A stretch of 64,000 nucleotides of DNA, from the NCBI RefSeq assembly GCF_963082655.1, contig NC_081552.1:121682458-121746457 (forward strand), in the 5' to 3' direction. Shown piece after piece: positions 54,661 through 64,000 of the stretch (the first letter of the stretch is position 1; each line of letters opens with the position of its first letter). A program made the position numbers and the translations under genes. This DNA is from Stomoxys calcitrans (lineage: Eukaryota > Arthropoda > Insecta > Diptera > Muscidae). The notes under the pieces were generated by a model. The model saw nothing but the letters and a program-made list of their open reading frames with translations, had not been told where the DNA came from and searched no databases.

Positions 54661-55681
54661 CTTAGTTTTCGGAGGAGACTTTTTGAAACCAAAAATCCAA
54701 ATTCAAATTTAGACGGACGAACTGACTTCGTAAAATCGATCTACGATATACAGAACATGTATTTGTAGGATTTAGAATAAATGTTTTGGCGAGTTGCGGT
54801 GGTGGTATTTAAATAGTTAAGTGATAAATTTCACAAACACAAACAAACTTTTTTTTGTTTTGTGCAGTTACTCTCGTTCAGCTCAAAAATGTTAAATTTC
54901 TCGAAAAAATTAAAATTTATATGCGGTTTGTTGGACGTCAAACAATAAACAATCGCTACATAGTTGTATTTTTGAACAAGTGGCACAAATAGATGGAAAA
55001 GTGAAAAGAAAAAATGTTAAAGGTATGGCATTTAGTATCAAAATAAAAAAAAATTGGCATACAAGTGGCATCGTCCAAAAAAATGTCAAATTTGATACTA
55101 AAGTGGCACAACGGTAACGCTGCCTGCATTTGTGCAAGAGCCGGTGCCACCCGACTCTCACTGAGACTCTCCGCTCCATTCCGCTGATTGTCCGCGACTG
55201 CCGTTGCAGCTACTCCGTATGGAGAATTCCACTATACAAACGGCAAAATAATTGGAAATAGGTTTACAACTTTTTACCTGTTAATTATAGTACAAAATGT
55301 TCTAGACATTTGTAGAGGAGGACACAAGTTTTCAGGAAAGTGCTGTTGTGGGTCCATATATCTAACATAGGGTTAGATACAGGGTGTCGAAATTGACCAC
55401 TTTTGACTTTTCCAACTTTCTGGATCATGCACAATGTACCATGTTATCGATTACCGTTAATGAGATAAGGATTATATAATTTTAAAATATCAAAATTATG
55501 ACTTGGTTTTTTTCAGCTTTATACTTAAAATTTCACACAAATTTTCATTTATTTCCATTTTCATAAAGCGGAGAGATTAGGAAAAGTTTTAAATGCCAAT
55601 TTGTTTCATTTTGAAATCAAACCACCCCGTTGTCAGCATGAATGTTGTCTAGACCAGCTTGATATGCTGCTTGATCTAGAG

Positions 55682-55781
55682 GTTGTTGTTGTAGCAGTGT
55701 ATTATACACTAAGACGGCAGCCCTTGCCGATGAAGAACTCTATCGGGTCAATCCGGTACGTACAACCGGCTGCCATGGGAT
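55682..55781 (-). mobile_element. Copy of the 92-bp mobile block at the 3' end of a LINE
   Basis: Minus strand AATCCCATGGCAGCCGGTTG...CACTGCTACAACAACAACC, matching 47550-47641 with a 7-bp longer middle (ATCGGCAAGGGCTGCC). It directly follows a CTCAACAACAACC tract that could be the LINE's own tail, so the block may be a separate unit. Confidence 0.75.
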
Positions 55782-58700
55782 TGGTTGTTGTTGAGCACAA
55801 AGGTTCTCTCTTGTAGCGCTGAACCTCACGCTCTAGATCATTTAGATCTACCTCAAGGCTTCTGGGCTGTGGATATCTATCGACAAGATGATGATTTGGT
55901 CTCTGCGATAACAGCCTAAAAGGTATTGCTTAGACAGCATGTAGTTATGTCTTCGCACTGGTAGGATCTTTGTCTCCTTATGGAGGCGGTCCACATGAGA
56001 ACTGAGGAGACAGACCGTCGCAGTTCGGCGGCATTCTGACAGATCTGAATATTATTCCACTGCGTGTCACAAAGTTGACGAGACCACACTGGCGCTGCAT
56101 AACTTACCACAGACCGGCCAATTGCTTTGTTCGTAGTCAACAAGGTTTCTTTGTCTGCACCCCAAGTGCTGCCAGCGAGTGACTTGAGGACCTTGTTTCT
56201 ACTTTTGACTTTATGGCAGATTGCTGTGGCATGTGATGAGAATATGTAAGAGCTGTCAAATGTGACGCCAAGTATTTTGGGACACTTGATGGTCGGAATC
56301 ATTTCTCCATCGACCATCACAGTCAGCTCAGTATTCACCTCACGCGTATTTGTAGTGAACAGTGTGGCTGAAGATTTGGTGGCGGATATCTTCAGATTTC
56401 TTGCAGCGAAATATGAGGCAAGCTCTTTGAGGTGGACGTTCAACCTATCGCAGATGTCATCAATGGGTGGAGGGCCTGATGCCATGATCGTACAATCGTC
56501 CGCATATGATACGATCTCTATGCCGTCTGGAGGGGGTGGAATGGAGGATAGGTAGAGATTAAACAGTACCGGAGATAGCACCCCACCTTGGCGGAATTCC
56601 CTGTTTCACTCTACGGTGTTTCGACTTCTTATCCCTAAATTCCACAAATGAGTGGCGACCACACAGATAATTCGCGACCCATCGTTTCAGGCCTGGCTGG
56701 AGGGACGTGTTGGCGATGTCCTCAAATAATTTGGCATGGCTGACTTTGTCGAATGCCTTCGATAGGTCCAGTGCCACGAGGACCGGCCTGGGTTGATTGA
56801 AGCCACGGCAAATGTGTGTGGTGATGGCATGCAAAGCTGTTGTTGTGCTGTGCAATCTCCGAAATCCATGTTGATGCTCGGCGAATGGAAATTCTCCTAC
56901 GAGGCTCGGGAGGAGTAATGCCTCAAGCGTCTTTGCCACTGGTGAGAGAAGGGAGATCGGTCTGTACGACTCCCCCAAACTCGGGTCTTTTTCAGCCTTC
57001 AGTAGCGGGATCACTCTGCCCATTATCCAGACATCGGTAACTATAAGAGTGTTCAATGACAGGTTGAGGACAGTGGTAAGGTACTCAACTCCAGGTGAAT
57101 CCAGATTCTTCAACATCAATGTAGAGATTCCGTCGGGGCCCAACGCCTTGGAAGATTTGGCGCCACGGATGACATTCGTAACTTCGCCCACGGTAAATTG
57201 TGATGGCTGTTCATCGGCTCGGAGTCCACGAATACGGCGAATGGCTCTCCTCCTTGCCCTGTCTCTCTCGGGATGCACAATAAATTGACCGTTGAACAAC
57301 CTGGCGCATCTCTTCGGATCAGTCACGGTTATCTCGCCAAAAGTGACTGAGGTCCTGTCGTCCCGTCTACCGGGGTTCGAGAGTGACTTAACGGTGGCCC
57401 ACAGTTTGCCTACACCGGTGCCTAAGTTACATTGCTCTAAGTGTTCCAGCCACAAATTCCGCTTATGTTCGTTGATTACCCTGTTTATTTCCAGATTCAG
57501 CTCGCTGATTCTGGGTTTAGCGGGGTCCATAGCACGAATCTCATCACGTTCGTCTGCGAGTACCATTGCTTGCGCCGGGAAATTGGGTCGCACTTGGGGT
57601 ATTCGACCGGCTGGTATAAAGCGAGCGGCTGCTGCGTTAATGATGTCTCGGAATTTCCTCTCGGCCACAAGCAAATCAGAGGGGGGTGGCAGTTCACTGA
57701 AGCGGCGATTGGTATACTCTCTGAAGCCAGTCCAATCGGCCTTCTTATAATTGATAAACGTCCGGCGCTCAGAGGTTATGAAGTCGGGTGGTCGGTCGAT
57801 GGTGAGAATTATGGGGAGATGGTCTGACCCCAAACAGATGACGGCTTGCCAGGATACGTCACTCAGGAGATCAGGGGATGCAATTGGGATGTCTGGCGAG
57901 CTGCTGCACCTCCTCGTAATCCTAGGGGGGGCATCCTCATTCACCGTGCAAAACGTGGAGCTAACTATCTGCTATGCTAAAGCTATGCCACGCTGGTCGT
58001 TACCTAGGGTAGAATGCCATGACGTGTGATGCGCATTAAAATCCCCCAGAACCAGACGATTACGGCCAGATAGCAACCCACTTATGTCGGGGTTGTAAGC
58101 TTGGCCATTAATCGGACACAGCTACCAACCGGCGGTATATACACGTTATACATCTCTATCTCGGCAGTACCAGACCTGACTGCTACCCCCATTCATTCCA
58201 TGTAGGAGTCACTAGCGTCAAGCGCATGCGATATAGGTGTATAACGAAGGCCAATCCCGCACCTCCATTCCTTGAGCGATCCCTACGTAGCACATTGTAA
58301 CCGTGACAACTGTGCAAGCTGCAGGTGTTGGTCAGCTTTGTCTCCTGGATCGCTGCGACCAATATGCTCTTCCGACTCATAAAATCTACTATCTCATCAA
58401 TCTTGCCACGCAGTCCGTTGCAGTTTAACTGCGAGAACGATACACTTCCCGGCACTGGCCTGGCAATAGTAGGGCTAGGATGCTGTCGTTGCGTAAATTG
58501 CCGTACGGGAGAGGGCGGGTGGTCACATAGTCCGACGACGAGGACGCCGAAGGCGACGACGACGATGCTTGTGACCCCCTGCTGGCTAGGTTCGCACAGA
58601 ACCTTGCGACATAGCCAGTATGACAATACTCCCGTAGTGAAGTTAGGCCAGAGCAAGAACGGTAATGTACCCACTCCATGCACCGGTTAACCTCACCGAC

Positions 58701-58830
58701 ACCGATCGATGATGAAGGCGGTTCTGGCAAACCGAACAGAACCAGGGTCCGGGGTTCTTTTCAATCCCGGCACGGACCAGAAGCGTGCGGAGAAGGCACT
58801 CCGGAACCTCTCCCATGACGAAAAAAGACG
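55782..58830 (-). pseudogene. Jockey-type LINE, near full length, frameshifted
   Basis: Minus-strand order: a leader frame (58730-58425), then an endonuclease start (FSQLNCNGLRGKIDEIVDF, AAIQETKL, RRDRSRNGGAGLAF) in frame 58683-58183, then frame 57944-56559. The last begins with the endonuclease end (CLGSDHLPIILTID) and continues through GPDGISTLMLKN, YRPISLLSPVAKTLE, HQHGFRRLHST, motif A LVALDLSKAFD and VKQGIPP. A frameshift near 56585 separates it from 56581-55916, with GVLSPVLFNLYL and catalytic SYADDCTIM. It ends in decayed sequence to 55782. Missing endonuclease middle and frameshifts make it inactive. The sister copy is at 58913-59650. Confidence 0.83.
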
Positions 58831-58834
58831 AACA

Positions 58835-58912
58835 CGTACACTGAGGAGGCAGCCCTTGCCGATGAGGATTTCATCGGGTCAATCCGGTGCGTACAACCGG
58901 CTGCCATGGGAT
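58835..58912 (-). mobile_element. Third copy of the mobile block, between two LINE copies
   Basis: Minus strand AATCCCATGGCAGCCGGTTG, CACCGGATTGACCCGATG, AAGGGCTGCC. It lies where the upstream LINE remnant ends and the next LINE begins; the tail is lost at 58835. Confidence 0.7.
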
Positions 58913-59650
58913 TGACGGGGACCGTCCTATCCCATAGCCTGGGCTGATTGAAGTCACGGGAAATGTGTGCGGTGATGGCATGCAAAGCAGTTATTGTGCT
59001 ATACAGTCTTCGAAATCTATGTTGATGCTCGGGAAATAGAAATTCTCCTACGAGGTTTGGGAAGAGTAATGCCTCAAGCGTCTTTGCCACTGGTGGGAGA
59101 AGGGAGAACGGTCTGTACGACTCAACCAAACTCGGGTCCATTCCAGCTTCATTAGCGGGATCACTATGTCAATTTTCCAGACATCGGGAACTATAAGAGT
59201 ATTTAAAGACAGGTTGAGGACAGTAGTGAGGTACTCAATTCCAGGTAAATCCAGATTCTTTAACATCAATGTAGAGATTCCGTCGGGGCCCACCGCCTTG
59301 GATGATTTTGCGCCACGAATGACATTCGTAGCTTTGCCCACTGTACATTGTAATGGCTGTCCATCGGCTCGAAGACCACGGATAGGGCGAATGGCTCTCC
59401 TCCTTGCCCTGTCACTCTCGGGATGCACAATAAACTCACGGTTGAAGAACCTGGCGCATCTCTTCGGATCAGTCACGGTTACGTCGCCAAAAGTGACTGA
59501 GTTCCTGTCATCCCGTCTACCGGGGTTCGAAAGTGACTTAACAGTAGATCACAGTTCATTGCTCCAAGTATTCAAGCCACAAATTCCGCTGTTGACTACC
59601 CTGTTCGTTGACTACCCTGTTTATTTCCAGATTCAGCTCGCAACTTGTAG
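58913..59650 (-). pseudogene. Fragment of a second Jockey-type LINE, RT N-terminal half
   Basis: Frames 59476-59048 and 59141-58761 parallel residues of the neighbouring LINE (DPKRCARFFNREFIVHPE, SKAVGPDGISTLMLKN, YRPFSLLPPVAKTLE, HQHRFRRLYSTITALH). A frameshift lies near 59120. The copy stops at FNQPR, just before motif A, and then joins the mobile block. A 16-bp duplication (TTGACTACCCTGTT) marks its left part near 59600. Confidence 0.8.
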
Positions 59651-59999
59651 TGGCGCATGTAGATTTGCTTTACGCATGGATATTTAATTTTTTTTCTTGG
59701 CACACTCAAATTAAAGGTTTGGACACCCAGTTATAGGCTGTTACGCTTATTAACATTTGGCTACTTGGCATTAAAATAATGTACATTACATCTCGAATGA
59801 GTGTTGTTCTTACATCCATTGTTTTACATGAGAGCTCCGCTCATATGGAATATATACTATTTATAGAACAGCAATTTGATATTGTTGTTTTTGTTGTAGC
59901 TGATCTTCCTCTCGTCTACTTACAATGCTGTAATGTTGTAATGGGTCTTCAAATCATAACGGACTTATACTGCTGTCAGTGTTCGATACACTTAGTTGG

Positions 60000-60075
60000 C
60001 ATGGTTTCGTGGCCTCCAGTAGCCTGGAGGAAGTGCGTCAAATTTTGGACCAGGAGTCCCTGGTTCGAATTTCAG
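60000..60075 (+). ncRNA. Possible tRNA-derived SINE head
   Basis: A clear B box (TGGTTCGAATTTC at about 60060) has a weak A-box-like GTGGCCTCCAGTAG about 52 nt upstream. A T-rich tract follows (TTATTTATTTTTTTTTATTT). The cloverleaf is incomplete, so a functional tRNA is unlikely. Confidence 0.3.
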
Positions 60076-61906
60076 CACGGCCGTAATTATTTATTTATTT
60101 TTTTTTATTTTATCTTTTTTTTAATTTGTTAGTTTATTCATTCGAATGTTTCCTTTTTTTGGACTTCTGTGTTACTTAAGCTAATATTCGCCCTAGGTTG
60201 TTATCTCTTTGCGATATTTTCCTATAAAGAGAGTAACTATAACTTTCTTTCGTGGTTGTGGTAGTAATTTTCTTTGTGCTACGATAACTTTGAATCTATA
60301 CACAAAAAGTACATTCGGTTTGAGTTTCTTTTCTATATTAATGGGAACAAAAAGTGGCCATATTGGTTTTTGGAAATTAGAGCCTGCCTTGGTATTCAGC
60401 CTTTCGGCTTCAGTTCATATCCACAGTGCATAACTTTGAAGAAATCATCCATCGGAAATTCAAACTAAAGACCAAGTGTCCTTACCTCCATACAATTGAA
60501 TAGGAGTTAGGATGGAAAAGTTTCGAGAAAAAAATTAATGTCGGATTTGAACGATTACGAAAAAATATGAAGTTTCATATCGGTGAAGTTGTGATTCGGT
60601 TTGATTGGTTTTTAAGTCGACGGTTTTGGCTTCTTGTGACTTCCAAATTTTTATGAAAGACGTGTTGGTTAGTATACAGATGCCATTCTATTGTTTTTTT
60701 TTTCTCGGGCAATATAATCTGATATATTTTATTTTGAATATCCTGGTAAGTTTAGCTCTCGCCGAAAAGCTTCTTTTTCTCCCATTGATGCTGGCGGCCC
60801 CTTGTGGTGTTTTTCCCCTTGTTTCCAGGATTTTCCTTTCTTCTGGTTTGATACACCGATACCCTTGATGCCCACAAGTAGCCTTGCCTACAAAGCATTT
60901 CCAACATTTTGCTGTACTCAGTCACTTTGTACATGTTTAATTGGCCGGTCGGGGTGTAGACAGAAATATTCCTTGATTCGCATTTTTTTTCCGGAGTTAT
61001 AAGTCTTTAAAGGAAAATCGTTGTTTAGCGAAATCGTGTTTTGGCAGTAATTTAAATTAAAACAGAAAAACTCTATTTTGATATTAAAACAAAAAAATCA
61101 ATTTTTTTCATTCAATTTAATTGAATTGTTTTCGTAATTTTTGTTTCTATGAGCATTGCAAGCTCTTTGTTTTTCTCTGCGAATGTGCAAAAGTCAGAAC
61201 AATCGGTAATGGAACGTTTTCAAACCCTGGATTGACTAAAAAATATGTGGTGTGTGTTAATCAGTTTCTAACGAAAATGTTTTATATTAATTACTGGAAA
61301 ACAAAGAAAAAACAACTATTAATATCATATCAAACATATATACAAACTGTGTTTTCTAATGCGAAACTTGTGTAAGAGAAAAAAAAATTACAAAGTGTAT
61401 TTAACTGTCATTGACTGGACGTTGAAATTAATAATAACCCCCCTCCGTTGAAGGCCTTTCATCGTGGAAGCTCCATCAATATCAAAGTGAGTCAAAATCT
61501 CTTATACTACCATTAAACAAGCACCAATAAATTACAGGTTTGGAGAGTGAGCGGGATAACCGTTATTGCTCTCAAAGCCAATATCAATAACAAAAATAAT
61601 TGCAAATTTGTTTCAAAAATTAAAAAAAAAAATCATTCATATGTTTTAACTGGCCTTAAAATCATTTAAATTATTTGAAAGGACATTTATGTTGGTGTTT
61701 GTTTGATTTTCATTTCCTGTATTTCAAATTTACGAGTGTTGGATATGTTAATGTTAAGTGCTCAGTTAACAGGCAGAGCGCTGCCACAATCATTGTACCT
61801 CTGTTAACGCAACCTACTCATCGGTTTGAGAAGCTCTGCACTTGTTTTTTTTTCGTGTATTTATTTGTACAATTAAATGATTTTTTTGCCTTTTATTAAC
61901 AAACCC

Positions 61907-61950
61907 AACCCTGTATATGCGTTTAAACAACCCTGTATATGCGTTAAAAC
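61907..61950. repeat. 22-bp tandem duplication
   Basis: AACCCTGTATATGCGTTTAA at 61907 repeats as AACCCTGTATATGCGTTAAA at 61929. Confidence 0.75.
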
Positions 61951-63089
61951 ATCTAAAAACTTTAAAGTAACCTCTAAAAAAATTTTAGGTTAGGAATTCC
62001 GTGCTACTTACAAAATCCTTAATTGTTTTCAATACCACTCACATAAGTTGGTTCATGTCTGGTATTGTGCCTCCTTGGGTCTCACCTATGTGACGGCTGT
62101 ATGAACTTGCATCTTAAGTTCATACAGTTTTCGTGTACATAAGTGTGTGCAAAGCTAGAAAATGAAAGGGCAATGTACCTTACAGCTAGCTGATCATAGG
62201 CAACAGAAAAAAACAAATTGAGCTGTAATAAGAGGAAAAACTGAAACACACAAATATACAGGCAAATGTGAATGCATGAAATTGTGAATTTTGCGATTAA
62301 TTACTGTTCGTTTTAAACCGATTTATTTTTTTATTTTTGCACATTTTTAATAAAAGTTTTAAATAACTTCTAATTGTATATAATTTGGGAGATTTAGGAG
62401 AAAAAAAAACAGAAAAGAGGACACATTTTGATGTTAGGTATTCGGGTTAAAATTCGAATGTAAGAAAAACAAAAATATATAAGTTTTTTTGTTGTGTTTT
62501 AAATTTTGCATACATTACATTTTTAACTAAAGTTGCAGAATTGGTAAAGGATAATGTTATTTATACCATGTTCATCATTGATAATTAATTTAAGTTACTA
62601 ATTAGGCTCCCATATAATGTTTTGAATTATTTTTGAATTCTGCCATTTTTAAATCTATAATGAGAATTTTTCTAAATAAAATGTGGAATTTTTTTAATGG
62701 TTTAAGTTGAATTTTATATGTTTGATTTAGAAAGGGTTCGGATTAGTGAAGTAGGGTAAGCAGTAATGGGTCTACCACTCAAACGTGGAATTTTTATTCC
62801 TGCTCCGGATTGCCATGCATTGACATCTTATCATGGCATAGTCGAACTATGATGGAAGTAGGAGCCTCTTTTTTCTGATGGTATCTCTTCTCTCGTGTTT
62901 GCTCCTTTCCCTTGTACTTTATTTTCCTTACTATTTCTTCGTAATAAGTGCACGCATACGACGAATTTTTGGTAAGATCCCACCCCAATGACGAGCAATA
63001 AGGCTGGTGGTTTAATGCGTCAGGTCATATGATTCATCTCAGAACACTTCCTGGAAAATTTTTTCTAAATTAATCCCTTGCATGCCCCC

Positions 63090-63290
63090 CTCGTTGGTGT
63101 ACTCTCTGAAGCCAACCCTTCTTCTGATTGATAAACGTCCGGCTTTCAGAGGTTATGAAGTCGGGTGGTTGGTCGATGGTGAGAATTATGGGGAGGTGAT
63201 CGAACCCCAAAGAGATGACGGCTTGCCAATATGCGTCAATCAGAAGATCAGGGGATGTCTGGTGAGCTGCTCCTCGTAAAGCTAGTGTTT
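63090..63290 (-). pseudogene. LINE endonuclease scrap
   Basis: The minus-strand frame contains SPDLLIDAYWQAVISLGFDH, then LPIILTIDQPPDFITSE and RTFINQKK. It matches the endonuclease end of the LINE at 55782-58830 (SWQAVICLGSDHLPIILTID). The C of CLGSDH is changed, and SDH reads as FDH, losing the catalytic Asp-His context. Confidence 0.8.
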
Positions 63291-63589
63291 GCCAAACCTG
63301 TATATGGCAATCCTGCTTCATGGAGGAATAATAAAGTTTACGCTGCTCAAACAATATTTTTTATATATTCTGCACTTATTATAACATAAGGTGACTGCAA
63401 CTTGAGATTTATGAAATTTTCTTAATCCCGGCGATAAAATACATATAAATCACAATCGTGATGCTGGTTCTAAGCCCGCGTGTTTTCTTATTTTTCCGCT
63501 GCTGCTGTTTTGTTTATTATCTTTTGCGCTGCTTCTTCAATAAAAATAATACCATCGACTGGTTGCCCCGTTTGTGCCAAAAATTTAAC

Positions 63590-63930
63590 AAAGACTGCTG
63601 GTGGTATTTGCTGTTGCATTTGTGAATAATGGTTACACCTAAAAAATGTTCTGGTCTTGTTGATGCTGGTACGACACCCTGATCAAAAAAAGTGGTTCTG
63701 TTGGTTGGAAATGTCAGGGATGTTCGTCATCTGTTACCATTGGCAGAGATGATGCCATTGAAAACCTCACAAAGAAAATGGATGTCTTAATAATTGCGTT
63801 ACCTAGAACTATTCGATGTGAAATAGGTAAATGCCTTCCACCTGTCTTGAAAGCTGTTGAAATTAATAGTAAACGATGTGAGAAGAATAACGTTGTGGCT
63901 ATGGCTAAACTTTCTAACCTAACCTAACAT
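63590..63930 (+). pseudogene. Possible LINE ORF1 remnant with a PHD-like zinc finger
   Basis: Across frame changes the plus strand shows clustered Cys codons near 63605-63640, then GSVGWKCQGCSSSV (W-x-C-x2-C, as at the end of a PHD finger) and a helical stretch (DDAIENLTKKMDVLIIAL). Some insect CR1-like LINE ORF1 proteins have a PHD finger followed by a coiled coil. It ends in TAACCTAACCTAACATG. The assignment is tentative. Confidence 0.35.
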
Positions 63931-64000
63931 GTCAGGTTTACCGCCTACTGTAAAACCAATAGATATGGCTATTCCAGTTGCTCTTGGAGTTAATATTGTT

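Larger units (their letters stand above)
52957..55122. mobile_element. hAT-like non-autonomous element split by a DINE
   Basis: The ends are a 14-bp inverted repeat, CAGCGTTACCGTTG (52957-52970) and CAACGGTAACGCTG (55109-55122). The flanking 8-mers CCTGTAGG and CCTGCATT agree at 5 positions, compatible with a worn 8-bp target duplication as in hAT elements. Subterminal AGTGGCA/TGCCACTT motifs occur on both sides. No transposase frame is present. The DINE at 53074-54416 lies inside. Confidence 0.5.
59690..63080. other. Long AT-rich spacer, no gene recognised
   Basis: Short frames only, none with a recognisable domain. It contains the tRNA-like sequence at 60000-60075, a 22-bp duplication at 61907 and poly-A/poly-T runs. 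It could hold introns or UTRs of a gene not visible here. Confidence 0.45.

Noticed and set aside
57049..57827. Plus-strand frames at 57049-57288, 57292-57750 and 57441-57827
   Set aside because: They are antisense to the LINE ORF2 at 56559-57944, which has recognisable RT motifs.
60605..60868. 87-aa hydrophobic frame in the right spacer
   Set aside because: Codons are F/L-rich from T-rich DNA. No domain or splice context is seen and the antisense frame is equally open.

Overview
This window looks like nuclear DNA of a higher fly (Diptera, Calyptratae; most likely a muscid such as a Stomoxys, Haematobia or Musca relative). The evidence is the large number of INE-1/DINE-1-type repeats with (GTCC)n microsatellites and 'ATACCCTCCACCA' ends, mariner, Ty3/gypsy and Jockey/CR1-type LINE sequences, AT-rich spacers, and one split gene with standard GT-AG introns. 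The species is inferred. The window is gene-poor and made mostly of nested mobile elements. There are no bacterial operons, no CRISPR array and no rRNA gene.

Layout. 1-1.3 kb: minus-strand Ty3/gypsy gag and an open pol fragment running off the left edge. 1.7-2.3 kb and 22.7-23.3 kb: two 607-bp foldback elements derived from a Tc1/mariner transposon. 2.3-4.6 kb: AT-rich spacer with a degenerate tandem array. 4.6-9.8 kb: two DINE-like elements, the second inserted inside a decayed LINE. 10.2-14.9 kb: an apparently complete LINE on the minus strand with two intact ORFs, the best-preserved element here. 15-18 kb: remnant of an LTR element with a primer-binding site, then T-rich repeats. 19.1-22.2 kb: broken minus-strand Ty3/gypsy. 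25.0-28.4 kb: internally deleted plus-strand Ty3/gypsy with both LTR remnants. 28.4-45.8 kb: DINE-like copies, mariner-derived MITEs, a 0.95-kb mariner remnant and other dispersed repeats. 46.4-47.2 kb: the only confidently recognised host gene, an N4BP2-like P-loop kinase-fold protein with one intron. 47.5-50.2 kb: a 92-bp mobile block with a perfect target duplication, and a LINE with RNase H. 50.2-55.1 kb: AT-rich palindromic repeats, another dispersed repeat, a tRNA-like SINE, and a second DINE subfamily nested in a hAT-like element. 55.7-59.7 kb: two related LINE copies head to tail. 59.7-64 kb: mostly unrecognised AT-rich spacer, plus LINE scraps.

One observation stands out. The two DINE subfamilies have different internal repeats but keep the same TTCGGCC/GGCCGAA palindrome. 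Their subterminal inverted repeats differ by a compensatory change at both ends (CCCTCC/GGAGGG versus CCCACC/GGTGGG), which suggests that pairing between the two ends is under selection. The window also gives internal empty-site evidence for several insertions. No clearly new gene system was found.
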